Positions 41,401-52,639 of a stretch of 64,000 nt of DNA are shown here, piece after piece. The position numbers and the translations under genes are program-made. A model generated the notes under the pieces. The model saw only the letters and a list, made by a program, of their open reading frames with translations, was not told the origin of the DNA and searched no databases. The stretch covers positions 1,880,726-1,944,725 of the forward strand of contig NC_090011.1 in the NCBI RefSeq assembly GCF_036417845.1. The letters are read 5' to 3'. The DNA is from Apteryx mantelli. Lineage: Eukaryota > Chordata > Aves > Apterygiformes > Apterygidae. Every line of letters starts with the position of its first letter. The stretch's first letter is position 1.

Positions 41401-44400
41401 TCCCCATCCCCACGTTGTCCCCATGCCATCACCGTCCCTGTCCTCATCCTTGTCCCCATTGCATCCCCATCCCGTTCCCATCCCCATGCTGTCCCTGTCG
41501 CATCCCCATCCCATCCTTGTCCTTGTCCCCATGATGTCCCCATCCCCATGCCATCCCCATCCTGTCCCTGTCCCCACCCCATCCCCATGCTGTCCCCATG
41601 CCATCACTGTCCTCATCCCTGTCCCAATGTGTCCCCATTCCCATGCTGTCCCCATCCCATCCCAGTACAGTCCCCATTGCATCCCCATCCCCACGTTGTC
41701 CCCATGCCATGACTGTCCCTGTCCTCATCCTTGTCCCCGTGCTGTCTCCGTCCCCATGTCGTCCCCATTGCATCCCCATCCCCATGTTGTCCCCATGCCA
41801 TCACCGTCCCTGTCTTCATCCTTGTCCCCATGTGTCTCCATCCCCATCCCATCCCACCCCATCCCCATGTCGTCCCCATTGCATCCCCATCCCCACGTTG
41901 TCCCCATGCCATCACCGTCCCCATCCTCATCCTTGTCCCCGTGCTGTCTCCGTCCCCATGTCATCCCCATGTCATCCCCATCCCCACGTTGTCCCCATGC
42001 CATCACTGCCCCGTCCTCATCCTTGTCCCCATGCGTCTCCATCCCCATCCCACCCCATCCCCATGTCGTCCCCATTGCATCCCCATCCCCACGTTGTCCC
42101 CATGCCATCACCGTCCCCGTCCTCATCCTTGTCCCCATTGCATCCCCATCCCGTTCCCATCCCCATGCTGTCCCTGTCGCATCCCCATCCCATCCTTGTC
42201 CTTGTCCCCATGATGTCCCCATCCCCATGCCATCCCCATCCTGTCCCTGTCCCCACCCCATCCCCATGCTGTCCCCATGCCATCACTGTCCTCATCCTTG
42301 CCCCAATGTGTCCCCATTCCCATGCTGTCCCCATCCCATCCCTGTGCAGTCCCCATTGCATCCCCATCCTCATGTTGTCCCCATGCCATGACTGTCCCTG
42401 TCCTCATCCTTGTCCCCATGCTGTCTCCATCCCCATGTCATCCCCATTGCATCCCCATCCCCACGTTGTCCCCATGCCATCACCGTCCCCATCCTCATCC
42501 TTGTCCCCATGTGTCTCCATCCCCATCCCATCCCATCCCCACGTTGTCCCCATGCCATCACCGTCCCCGTCCTCATCCTTGTCCCCGTGCTGTCTCCATC
42601 CCCATCCCATCCCATCCCCACGCCGTCCCCACGCGGTCCCCGTCCCCCCGGGGTGGTGGGGAGCTCGGTCACCCACCTGGGGGTGGGGGCGGCGGGCGGC
42701 GGGGCACCCAGGGGCTGCTGCGACAGGGCGCTGGGCAACGCTCCGGCTCCGGCCTCCTTCTCCGGCGGCAGCTCGGGCGACGTCAAGCTGGGCCGCAGCG
42801 GCGCCTCGGGCCGGGCGCCCATGTCCAGGTAGGCGCGTTCGGGCGAGGGGGCTCCCGCTTCCGGCAGCAGCTCTCCGAAAGGTCCCGGGGCGCCGTGGGG
42901 CGGCTCTTTGCGGGGGGCGGCCCCCGGCACCCCCTTGTCGCGCCAGGGCACCCAGCAGAGCTTCCAGGAGACGAAGAGCGAGACGCCCAGCAGCACGATG
43001 CCGCAGAAGGTGACGATCACCGAGAGCAGGCTCACCGAGATGTCTGCGGGAGGGGGGACACGGGGAGGATGGCACCGTGTCCTCCTCCTCCTCCCCCTCC
43101 CCAGCCACCCCGCAGCACCCATGTGGGGTGGCATGGGTGCCCTGAGCCACCCAACGTGGGACATGGGAGTCCTGAGACATCCTGGGGTCTCCAAATAGAG
43201 GTTATGGTCACCCCATGGCACCTACATGCGAGGTATGAGTGCCCCAAGCCATCCCAGATGTGGGACATGGGTGTCCCGAGCCATCCTGAGGTCTCCAAAT
43301 AGAGGTTATGGTCACCCCATGACACCTACATGCAAGGTATGGGTGCCCCAAACCATCCCAGATGTGGGACATGGGTGCCCCGAGCCATCCTGAGGTCTCC
43401 AAGCAGGGGTTGTGGTCACCCCATGGCACCCACATGGGCGACATGGATGTCCCAAGCCATCCTGGAGTCCTCAAACAGGGGTTATGGTCACCCCATGGCA
43501 CCTACATGGGCAACATGGGTGCCCCAAGCCATCCCAGATGTGGGACATGGATGTCCCGAGCCAGCCTGAGGTCTCCAGGTAGGGGTTATGGTCACCCCAT
43601 GGCACCTACAGGGACAACACGGGTGCCCTGAGCCACCCAACGTGGGACATGGGTGTCCCAAGCCATCCTGAGGTCTTCAAATAGGGGTTATGGTCACCCC
43701 ATGGCACCCACATGGGCAACATGGGTGTCCTGAGCCACCCAACGTGGGACATGGGTGCCCTGAGCCAGCCTGAGGTCTCCAAATAGAGGTTATGGTCACC
43801 CCATGGCACCCACATGGGCAACATGGGTGTCCTGAGCCAGCCTGAAGTCTCCAAATAGAGGTTATGGTCACCCCATGGGACCCACATGGGCAACATGGGT
43901 GCCCTGAGCCACCCGACGTGGGACATGGGTGCCCCGAGCCATCCTGAGGTCTTCAAATAGGGGTTATGGTCACCCCATGGCACCTACATGCGAGGTATGG
44001 GTGCCCCAAGCCATCCCAGATGGGGGACATGGGTGTCCCGAGCCATGCTGAGGGTCCCTGGATGTGGGACATGGGTGTCCTGAACCATCCTGAGGTCTCC
44101 AAGTAGGGGTTATGGTCACCCCATGGGACCCACATGGGCAACATGGGTGCCCTGAGCCACCCAACGTGGGACATGGGTGCCCCGAGCCATCCTGAGGTCT
44201 CCAAATAGGGGTTATGGTCACCCCATGGCACCCGCATGGGCAACATGGGTGCCCTGAGCCAGCCTGAGGTCTCCAAATAGAGGTTATGGTCACCCCATGG
44301 CACCCGCATGGGCAACATGGGTGCCCTGAGCCACCCAACGTGGGACATGGGTGTCCCGAGCCATCCTGAGGTCTTCAAATAGGGGTTATGGTCACCCCAT

Positions 44401-45925
44401 GGCACCCGCATGGGCAACATGGGTGCCCTGAGCCAGCCTGAGGTCTCCAAATAGAGGTTATGGTCACCCCATGGCACCCACATGGGCAACATGGGTGTCC
44501 TGAGCCAGCCTGAGGTCTCCAAACAGGGGTTATGGTCACCCCATGGGACCCACATGGGCAACATGGGTGCCCTGAGCCACCCAACGTGGGACATGGGTGC
44601 CCTGAGCCAGCCTGAGGTCTCCAAATAGGGGTTATGGTCACCCCATGGCACCTACATGTGAGGTGTGGGTGCCCCAAGCCATCCCAGATGTGGGACATGG
44701 ATGTCCCGAGCCAGCCTGAGGTCTCCAAGTAGGGGTTATGGTCACCCCATGGCACCTACATGGGCAACATGGGTGCCCCAAGCCATCCCAGATGTGGGAC
44801 ATGGGTGTCCCAAGCCATCCCGGGGTCCCTGGATGTGGGACATGGGTGCCCTGAGCCACACTGGGGCTCCCAACCATAGGGCACGAGCACCCCGTCACCC
44901 TCCCGGGGTCCCCAAACAGGGCGCCACGAGCTCCCCGTCACCCTGGGCCACCCCAGGCTCCCCAGACATGGGGCACGAGCACCCCGACACCCCCCTGGGG
45001 TCCCCAAACTGGAGGGACACGAGCACCCACCACCTTCAGAGGTCCCCAAACTGGAGGGACACGAGCACCCACCACCTTCAGAGGTCCCCAAATTAGAGGG
45101 ACACGAGCACCCACCACCTTCAGAGGTCCCCAAACTGGAGGGACATGAGCACCCACCACCTTCAGAGATCCCCAAACTGGAGGGACACGAGCACCCACCA
45201 CCTCCAGAGATCCCCAAACTGGAGGGACACGAGCACCCACCACCTTCAGAGGTCCCCAAACTGGAGGGACACGAGCACCCACCACCTTCAGAGGTCCCCA
45301 AGCTGGGGGACACGAGCACCCACCACCTTCAGAGGTCCCCAAACCGGAGGGACACGAGCACCCACCACCTTCAGAGATCCCCAAACTGGGGGACATGAGC
45401 ACCCACCACCTTCAGAGATCCCCAAACTGGGGGACATGAGCACCCACCACTTTCAGAGGTCCCCAAATTGAGGGCATGAGCATCCCACCACCTTCAGAGG
45501 TCCCCAAGCTGGGGGACACGAGCACCCACCACCTTCAGAGATCCCCAAACTGGGGGACATGAGCACCCACCACCTTCAGAGGTCCCCAAATTGAGGGCAT
45601 GAGCATCCCACCACCTTCAGAGGTCCCCAAATGGGTCACCCTGAGTACCCACCACCTTCAGAGGTCCCCAAGCTGGGGGAGATGAGCACCCACCACCTTC
45701 AGAGGTCCCCAAATTGGAGGGGACGAGCACCCACCACCCCCGGGAAGGACGGGGACCCCGGGGGTGCTCACCGGCGTCGGAGGGCCGGGGGTGGCCGCGG
45801 TTGCGCAGCAGGTCGGTGAACTCCAGGCACTTCTCGTGGCGCTCGAGGGCGCGCAGCGAGAAGCACAGCTCCTGCACCAGCGTCAGGGCGCTGCGGCACA
45901 CGTCCTCCTCGTAGTCGCCCGACAT
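29458..45925 (-). CDS. SYT3: Synaptotagmin-3
   Basis: Seven coding exons on the minus strand are 45772-45925, 42677-43043, 39060-39636, 35715-35835, 32872-33043, 30913-31042 and 29458-29520. They join in phase to 527 aa. The N-terminus [10 protein letters not shown] has the cysteines typical of the SYT3/5/6/10 group. The TM helix is at ~56-81 ([19 protein letters not shown]). A linker follows, then C2A (~238-362) with calcium ligands D269, D275, D327, D329 and D335. C2B starts at ~367, with D401, D407, D461, D463 and E469 at the ligand positions. The WHPLVE helix end precedes a short tail, [20 protein letters not shown]. The protein is a high-affinity Ca2+ sensor of membrane traffic. An acceptor at 45939 shows a further non-coding 5' exon. 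Introns are wall-to-wall minisatellite. The C-terminal exon is the least certain part. Confidence 0.95.
29530..30850. repeat. CAGCTTGCACGGC array, SYT3 last intron
   Basis: Units of 11-20 bases, GCGCAGCTTGCACACCACG and GGCACAGCTTGCAC, fill the intron between the last two coding exons. It is another array built on TTGCAC. Confidence 0.93.
31090..32800. repeat. GACCCAGGCGTCCGGG array, SYT3 intron (copy 3)
   Basis: The dispersed core is in the opposite orientation to copies 1 and 2, in ~45-60 base units with GTGCCACCTCCATCCCAGG and GGGGGCACCCAAATAGGGG. Around 32220-32690 a longer ~178-base higher-order unit repeats almost without change. Confidence 0.94.
33110..35705. repeat. CCATGTCCCYCC array, 2.6 kb, SYT3 intron
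   Basis: About 200 copies of a 12-13 base unit (CCATGTCCCTCCATGTCCCC), with CTCATGTCCC variants forming a loose ~50-100 base higher-order repeat. Both strands stay open for hundreds of codons because stops are absent, and I do not treat this as coding. Confidence 0.96.
36020..37125. repeat. GAAACTGGGGTGGAACTGGG array, SYT3 intron
   Basis: Units of 12-14 bases such as GAAACTGGGGTGAAACC, regular at 36170-36500 where a ~90-base higher-order repeat is visible. The + strand is purine-rich. Confidence 0.94.
37125..39005. repeat. GGAGCTGCAAATGGAGCC array, SYT3 intron
   Basis: Units of ~18 bases (GGAGCYGMAAATGGAGC) interleaved with CTGAATCCAGAAATGCAAC, giving ~60-100 base higher-order repeats. It ends directly at the exon containing C2A. 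Confidence 0.94.
39690..40640. repeat. CCTGGTGTCACCCAYGGTC array, SYT3 intron
   Basis: Units of ~30 bases: TGATCCTGGTGTCACCCA followed by CAGTCCC or TGGTCTCG. It starts immediately beyond the C2A exon acceptor. Confidence 0.93.
40690..42645. repeat. CATCCCCATGTTGTCCCCAT array, SYT3 intron
   Basis: Short units CCCCATCC/TGTCCCCAT lie inside a higher-order repeat of roughly 100-300 bases containing GCCATCACCGTCCCCGTCCT and CATCCTTGTCCCC. Segments near 41400-41700 and 42060-42400 are near duplicates. Confidence 0.93.
43090..44880. repeat. ~68-bp GGTTATGGTCACCCCATGGC array, SYT3 intron 1
   Basis: About 24 units carry CCTGAGGTCTCCAAATAGGG, GTTATGGTCACCCCATGG, CACCCACATGGGCAACATGG and GTGCCCTGAGCCA. 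Sequence identity among units is high, which suggests recent expansion. Confidence 0.95.
44900..45745. repeat. ~43-bp CACCACCTTCAGAGGTCCCC array, SYT3 intron 1
   Basis: About 18 units contain AAACTGGAGGGACACGAGCA and CCCACCACCTTCAGAGRTCC. They run up to the donor of the first coding exon. Confidence 0.95.
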
Positions 45926-45989
45926 GGCGCCCCGCCGCCTGCCGGCACCCACCGCCGCTCAGCACCCGCCGGCGGGGCGAGCACGGGGT

Positions 45990-46650
45990 GGGGGCGCCCG
46001 CGGTTGTGCGTGCACCGTCGGGCACGCGGTTGCGCCCGCGGTTGCGCTGTGCGCAGTCGTGCACGGGGTTGCGCTCGTGGTCGTGCACGTGTGCATGCAG
46101 TCGTGCACGGGGTTGTGCTCGCGGTTGTGCATGCGCAGTCGTGCACGGGGTTGTGCTTGCGGTTGTGTGTGCACCGTCATGCACGTGGTTGCACTTGCAG
46201 GCATGCACGTGTGCGTGCAGTCGTGCATGGGGTTGTGCTTGCGGTTGTGCGTGTGCAGTTGTGCATGGGGTTGCGCTCATGGTTGTGCATGCACAGTCGT
46301 GCATGGGGTTGCGCTCACGGTCGCGCAAGTGTGCATGCAGTCGTGCATGGGGTTGCGCTCACGGTTGTGCAAGCACAGTCGTGCACGGGTTGCGCTCGTG
46401 GTCGTGCATACACAGTTGTGCATGGGTTGCGCTCGTGGTCGTGCACGTGGGTGCATGCACAGTCGTGCACGGGGTTGTGCTCGCGGTTGTGCATGCGCAG
46501 TCGTGCACGGGGTTGTGCTCGCTGCTGTGCACATGGTTGCACTTGTCGTCGTGCATGTGGCTGCAAGCGCCGTCGTGCACGGGGTTGCGCTCGCGGTCGT
46601 GCACGCGGCCGCGGTTCCGCACGTGGCCCCGTCCACAGCCGCGCACGCAC
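45990..46650. repeat. GTCGTGCACGGGGTTGCGCT array
   Basis: ~35-base units of GTTGTGCATGCGCAGTCGTG and CACGGGGTTGCGCTCGCG lie upstream of the SYT3 start codon, within the presumed 5' intron. The zone 46650-46990 is non-array GC-rich sequence with several GCAAGGCCCCGCC units. Confidence 0.9.
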
Positions 46651-47039
46651 ACACACACACGATTGTGCCCCCGGCTCGAATCACAGCCGCGCGCACAACC
46701 GCGCCCCGGCGCACCCACACGGGCAGCAGCTCGCGCGCGTGTCCCCCCCCCTCGCACGACTGCCGCCGCAACGCTTGTGCGACCCCCCCACCCACGCCCG
46801 CACGCGAGGCCATGCGTCCCCGTGCAAGGCCCCGCCTCCTCGTGCAAGGCCCCGCCCCCTCGTGCAAGGCCCCGCCCCCTCCTGCGAGGCCCCGCCCCCC
46901 TCGTGCGAGGCACCTACCGGCTCAGCGGGTGCCGGGGCTCAGCGGTGCCCGGGGGGGGGCGGCGCGGGTGCGAGGGGGCCGCCGGCTCGCACGGGGGCCA
47001 TGCGGGGGCGGGGGGGGGGCGGCCCTGGGGGAGAGTGGG

Positions 47040-48480
47040 GGGGTCGGATGCACCCCAGGACCCCCAAATTGCCCCTGGGGACCCCAAACTGCCCCCTGGA
47101 CACCCAAATCTGCCCCTAGGACTTCCAAACTGCCCCTGGGACCCCAAAATTGCCTCCAAGACCCCAAATCTGCCCCCAGGACCCCCAAATTGCCATGAAA
47201 ATCCCCAAATCTGCTCCCAGAACCCCCAAACTGCCCCCTGGACACCCAAACTGCCCCCAGGACCCCCAAAATTGCCCCCTGGACCCCCAAAATTGCCATG
47301 AAAATCCCCAAATCTGCCCCCAGGACCCCAAAATTGCCTCCAGGACTCCCAAACTGCCCCTGGGACCCCCAAACCTGAGCCTGGGACCCCCAAGTCTGCC
47401 CCAAGCACCCCAAAACAGCCCCCTGGACACCCAAATCTGCCTCTAGGACTCCCAAACTGCCCTGAACACCCCCAAATCTGCCCCCAACACCCCCCAAATT
47501 GCCCCGGAACCCCCAAATCTGCCCCCAAGACTACCAAAACTGCCCCTGGGACCCCAAAATTGCCTCCAGAACCCCCAAACTGCCCCTGACACCCCCAAAC
47601 CACCCCCCTGGCACTCCCAAAATCAGCCCCAAACTGCTCCCAGGACCCCAAAATTGCCCCTGGCACCCCCAAACTGCCCCTGGGACCCCCAAACCTGACC
47701 CAAGCACCCCAAAACAGCCCCCTGGACACCCAAATCTGCCCCTAGGGCTCCCAAACTGCCCTGAACACCCCCAAATCTGCCCCCAACACCCCCCAAATTG
47801 CCCTGGAACCCCCAAATCTGCCCTAAGTACCCCTAAATCTGCCCCCAGGACCCCAAAACTGCCCCTGGGACCCCCAAATTGCCCCTGGGACCCCCAAACA
47901 GCCCCCTGGACACCCAAATCTGCTCTGAGACCCCTAAACTGCCCTGAACACCCCCATTCTGCCTCCAACACCCCCCCAAACTGCCCTGGGAGTCCAAAAT
48001 TGCCTCCAGGACCCCCAAATTGCCCCCGGGACCCCCAAATCTGCCCTAAACACCCCCAAATCTGACCCCAAGACCCCCCAAACTGCCTCTGGGACCCCCA
48101 AATCACCTCCAGGACCCCCAAACTGCCCCTGGGACCCCCAAATGTGCCCCTGGGACCCCCAAGCTGCTCTGAACACCCCCAAATCTGCCCCCAGGGCCCC
48201 CAGACTGCCTCTGTCACCCCCAAACTGCCCTATTGCCCCCAAACTGCCCCCAGCACCTCCAAAATCATCCTCAGCACCCCCAGATCTGCCCCCAGGACTC
48301 CCAAAGTGCCCCCAGCACCCCCAAATCTGCCCCCAGCACCCCAAAACGGCCTTGTCACCCCCAGCTCTGCCGCCGGCGCCCACAAAGTGCCCCAGGCACC
48401 CCCAAAACTGCCCCCAGCACCCCCATAACTGCCCCTGCTACCCCCAAAACTGCACCGGGGAGGGAGCAGCCCCCCTGACT
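47040..48480. repeat. CCCCAAATCTGCCCCCAGGA array
   Basis: Units of ~18-20 bases (ACCCCCAAACTGCCCCTGGG) show longer-order duplications. Sequence of similar texture with CAGACCTGCCCCCC continues to 48780. Confidence 0.92.
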
Positions 48481-48779
48481 TGCCCCTGCACCCCCGGATC
48501 TGCCAGGGGCAAAGTCTTGGGCCCCCCCCACCGAACCTGCCCCCCCAAACTGCCCCCCAAAACCTCCCCCCTTCAAACCTGCCCCCCAAAATGGCACCCT
48601 CCAGTCCTGCACCCCCAAACCTGCCCCCCCAAAAGACCCCCCCAGACCTGCCCCCCCCAAATTGCCAGCCCAGTCCTGCCCCCCAACCTGCCCCCCCCCA
48701 GACCTGCCCCCTTCAAAACTGCCCCCCCAGACCTGCCCCCCCCAGTCCTGCCCCCCCGCCCCGGACGCCCCGGTTCCCC

Positions 48780-49330
48780 CGCCGGGGCCGCGCTCACCTG
48801 CCGTACCGAGCCGGGCCGAGCCGGGCCGAGCGCCGCCGAACCGGGCCGGACCTTCCCGAGAGGAGCCGAACCGGGCCGAACCTTCCCGAGCGCCGCCGAA
48901 CCGGGCCGAACCTTCCCGAGAGCTGCCGAACCGGGCCGGACCTTCCCGAGCGCCGCCGAACCGGGACGAACCTTCCCGAGCGCCGCCGAACCGGGCCGAA
49001 CCTTCCCGAGAGCTGCCGAACCGGGCCGGACCTTCCCGAGCGCCGCCGAACCGGGCCGAACCTTCCCGAGAGGCACCGAACCTTCCCGAGCGCCGCCGAA
49101 TCTTCCCGAACGGCGCCGAACCGGGCCGAGCGGGCACGAGCCGAGCCGAACTCGCCCGAGCGGCGCCGAGCGGCGCCGAACCGGGCCGAGCGGAGCCGAG
49201 CGGAGCCGAACCCTCCCGAACGGCGCCGCCGGGTCCCGGCAGGTGCGGAGCCGCCGCTGCGCCGCCCGCCGCCGCCAGGGGGCGCGAGAGGGCAGCGCGG
49301 GGGCTGGGCGGGGCCCCGGGAAGTGGGCGG
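48780..49330 (-). promoter_or_regulatory. SYT3: CpG island and probable SYT3 first (non-coding) exon
   Basis: A minus-strand donor, TACGGCAG/GTGAGCGCGG, ends at 48798. Above it lie ~60-base units of CCGAACCGGGCCGAACCTTC and CCGAGCGCCGCCGAAC (48810-49230), then a unique GC segment. The SYT3 start-codon exon has an acceptor at 45939, so a spliced leader from here fits. The boundary of the exon's 5' end is not visible. Confidence 0.5.
49272..49288 (+). promoter_or_regulatory. CTCF-like site
   Basis: CCGCCAGGGGGCGCGAG matches the vertebrate CTCF core (CCASYAGRKGGCRS) with one mismatch. It lies at the upstream edge of the presumed SYT3 CpG island. Confidence 0.55.
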
Positions 49331-50770
49331 GGCCCTAAAGGGGGTGGGCGGGGCCCTAAAGGGGGGTGGGAGGGGTGTCTCTAAGGGGGGGGACCCCTAT
49401 GGGGTGGGAGGGGTGGGGTTTCTATGGGGCGGCCCTATAGGGTGTGGGGCGGCCCTATGGGGTGGGGGGGGCCCTATGGGGTGGGAGGGGCCCTATGGGA
49501 TGTGGGGGGGGACCCTATGGGGTGGGAGGGGCCCTATAGGATGTGGGGGGGCCCTATGGGGTGGGAGGGGCCCTATAGGATATGGGAGATCCCTACGGGA
49601 TGTGGGGGGGGAGGCCCTATAGAGTGCGTGGGGACCCTATGGCATATGGGGGTCCCCTATGGGGTGTGGGGGGGTCCCTAAGGATTGGGAGGGGACCCTA
49701 TGGGAATTGGGAGGGGACCCTATGGGGTATTGGGGGTGCCCTATGGAGTGTGTGGGGAGCCTATACGGTGGGGGGGAGCCCTATGGGGTTAGGGGGGAGC
49801 CCTATGGGGTGGAGGGGGACCCTATAGAGTATGGGGGGACCCTATAGGGTGTGGGAGGGTCCCTACGGGGTGAGGGGGTTCCCTGTGGGATGGGGCATAC
49901 CCTATAGGATGGGGGGACCCTATAGGGTATGCGAGTATCCTATGGGGTATGAGGGGGCTATAAGGTATGGGGCTTTCACTATGGGTACGGAGAGGATCCC
50001 CTATGGGACACGGGGACTCTATAGGGTGTGGGGGATCCTCTATGGGGGGGGGTCTGCTACGGGGTGGGGAGACCTTATAGACACTCTATAGGGTGGGGGG
50101 GGGGTTCCCTATGGGCTGGGGGGTTCTATGTGGTGTGGTCCTATAGGATGGGGAGGGATCCCCTATGGGGTGGGGGAACCGTATAGGGCATCGGGGGGGG
50201 TCTCCTATGGGGTATGGAGGGATCCCCTATGGGGTGGGGGGGGTCCGTATAGGGGCGGGAGTGTGCCCCATTGGGGGAGGGGCAATAGAGGGTGGGGGGG
50301 GTCCCCTACGGGGGATGGGAGGATCCCCTACGGCGTGGGGGTCCCCTATAGGGTGGTGAGGGGGGTGCACCAAGGGGGGGGCCTGGGGGCTCCCTATGGT
50401 GTAGGGGGTCCCCACGGGGGGGGGAGGGGGTCCCCTATAGGGTGGAGGGGGTTCCTCTGTGGGGGAGATATAGGGGGTGGGAGGCTCCCCTATGGCGTAC
50501 GGGGGGGGGGCAATAGGGTGCGGGGGTCTCCTGTGGGGTATGAGGGGGTCCCCCGTGGGATGGGGGGGCCCCTATGGGGTGGGGGGGTCCCCTATAGGGT
50601 GGGGTTCCCCCTATAGGGCATGCAGGGACCCCTATAGGGCGCAGGGGGTGCCCCATTGGGTGGGGGGGGTGAGAGGGGCCGGGGGGGGCCCCTATGGGCT
50701 GGGGGGGGCCCCTATAGGGGGCCCTATGGGGGGGGCGTGTCCCGGGCGCCGGGGGTCCCTCGGAGCGCTG
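49330..50770. repeat. GGGGTCCCTATAGGGTGTGG array
   Basis: Units of ~20-30 bases: CCCTATGGGGTGGGAGGGG, CCTATAGGGTGTGGGGG. It shares the CCCTATRGGG core with 24280-25690 but the spacer differs. The + strand is G-rich. Confidence 0.92.
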
Positions 50771-51190
50771 CCCGCGGGAGGGGGCGGGGCTTATGCCGGG
50801 GGCGGGGCCACGGCTGCGGGGTTTTGGCCCGGGGGGCGGGGGCCGAGGAGGGGGCGTGGCCAGCGCGGCGGGGCTTCTGCCGGGGGGCGGGGCCACGGCT
50901 GCGGGCTTCTGGCCCGGGGGGCGGGGGCCGAGGAGGGGGCGTGGCCAGCGCGGCGGAGCTTCTGCCGGGGGCGTGGCCACCGTGAGGAGGGAGGGGCGCG
51001 GCACGGGAGGGGGCGGGGCCGAGCGGCTACACAGCGGCGGTGGGAGGGGAGCACGGGAGGGGGCGTGGCCGCTCCTCGGCGCGTCACGGCGGGGCGGGGC
51101 TTGCGGGCGCGCGGCAGGGCGGGGCGGGGCAGGGCGGGGCGGGGCAGGGCGGCCGCGCGGTCCCTGTGAACGGCCGCGCGCCAGCGCCTG
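50770..51190. repeat. ~70-bp GC-box repeat and GGGGCGGGGC cluster
   Basis: Three near copies of a ~65-75 base unit (GAGGGGGCGTGGCCAGCGCG, CTTCTGCCGGGGGCGGGGCC), then GGGCGGGGCAGGGC runs. Many Sp1/KLF-type boxes make this a possible CpG-island promoter, but I find no gene for it. Confidence 0.7.
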
Positions 51191-51224
51191 CGCACGCTCG
51201 TGTGCCCCGGGGCTCCGCACGGCC

Positions 51225-51845
51225 CACGCGCGCCTTTGCACGCGCATTTGCACCGCCCACGTGCCTTTGCACGCCCCTTTGCACCTGTGCACGCCCCTTG
51301 CACCACCCGCGTGCCTTTGCACGCCCCTTTGCACCTGTGCACGCCCCTTGCACCACCCGCGTGCCTTTGCACGCCCCTTTGCACCTGTGCACGCCCCTTG
51401 CACCGCCCACGTGCCTTTGCACGCCCCTTTGCACCTTTGCACGCCCCTTGCACCGCCCACGTGCCTTTGCACGCCCCTTTGCACCTTTGCACACCCCTTG
51501 CACCGCCCACGTGCCTTTGCACGCCCCTTTGCACCTGTGCATGCCCCTTGCACGCCCCTTTGCACCTGTGCACGCCCCTTGCACCGCCCACGTGCCTTTG
51601 CACGCCCCTTTGCACCTGTGCACGCCCCTTGCACCGCCCGCGTGCCTTTGCACGCCCCTTTGCACCTGTGCATGCCCCTTGCACGCCCCTTTGCACCTTT
51701 GCAAGCCCCTTGCACTGCCCACATGCCCTCGCACACCCCTTTGCACGCCCCTTGCACCACCCACGTGCCCTCGCACACCCCTTTGCACCTTTGCACGCAC
51801 CTTTGCACTGCCCACGTTGCCCTCGCACGCCCCCAGCACCCATCG
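51225..51845. repeat. CCTTTGCACGCCCCTTGCAC array
   Basis: ~60-base units of CCCACGTGCCTTTGCACGCC and CCTTTGCACCTGTGCACGCC. It is another TTGCAC-core array, and most units also carry a CACGTG E-box. Confidence 0.94.
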
Positions 51846-51914
51846 TGCCCCCTCTCCCCCCCCTTGCACGCCCGTCCCGTGGCACGCCGGGAAGGTTGGG
51901 GGGGGGGAGGGGGG

Positions 51915-51985
51915 GGCTCTTTCTCCGATAATTTATATTTGCAAATAAAATCCGTTAATGAAGTAATTACATCGGATGCTCTATA
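51915..51985 (-). terminator. SHANK1: AT-rich island; candidate SHANK1 3' end
   Basis: A ~70-base AT-rich segment sits alone in very GC-rich sequence. On minus it contains TTAACGGATTTTATTTGC, the palindrome ATTTGCAAAT and then TATAAAT. It lies 3.4 kb past the SHANK1 stop and could be the end of its 3' UTR, with TATAAA as a variant signal. An AATAAA on the + strand (51943-51948) is the alternative reading. Confidence 0.4.
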
Positions 51986-52019
51986 CAGGGCGCAGCGGGG
52001 CAGCGGGGAGCGCGGGGGG

Positions 52020-52520
52020 GGGGGAGGGGGGCCCGGACGCCTGGGTCCTTTCCACGGGGGGGGGGGGGAGGATGGGGGGGGCCCGGACGCCTGGGTCCTT
52101 TCCATTTTGGGGGGGGGGGGGGCCGGACGCCTGGGCCCCTCTGGGGGGGGGGGTCCCCAGACACGTGGGTCCTTGCGTGCGGGGGGGGGGTCCCAGAAGC
52201 CTGGGTCCTTCTTGGGGGGGGGGGGGCCCGGACGCCTGGGCCCTTCAGGCCTTTATGGGGGTGGGGGGGGTCCCGGACGCCTGGGCCCCGCTGGGGGCAA
52301 TTCCCCGCTCGCCCCCCCCCACCCACACCCACCCCGGGGGGGGGGGGGGCAGCAGCAGCCGGTCACAGTGTTCAATGTGGGGGGGGGGGGAAGGGTCCCG
52401 GCAGGGGGCCCAGGCGTCCGGGCGCCCCCCCCAACCCCCGCTCCCAGCCCCCCACCACCACCACCGCCACCACGGAAGGGGCCCAGGCGTCCGGGCCGGG
52501 GGGGAGGGGGGGGGCTGGAA
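52020..52520. repeat. CGGACGCCTGGGTCC array (copy 4) with long G runs
   Basis: Six or seven spaced copies of the dispersed core are separated by G runs of 7-13 bases. The last ones (52409, 52485) are in inverted orientation. Homopolymer lengths here may be unreliable. Confidence 0.85.
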
Positions 52521-52639
52521 GACATTCGTGTGTTTGGTCGTTGCCTCGGGGGGGGGGGGACGGAGCGGGGGGGGGCGGCGGGCGGCGAGGCAGGACGACG
52601 CGAGAGCCCTTAGAGACGGCCCGAGGCCGGGGGGGGGGG

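Noticed and set aside
43090-45745. Regular direct repeats with spacers, CRISPR-like at first glance
   Set aside because: Units are contiguous with no unique spacers, and the genes around them are vertebrate.
51943-51948. Plus-strand AATAAA as the end of a + strand gene
   Set aside because: No + strand gene precedes it. The AT-rich island fits better as the SHANK1 3' end, though this is not settled.
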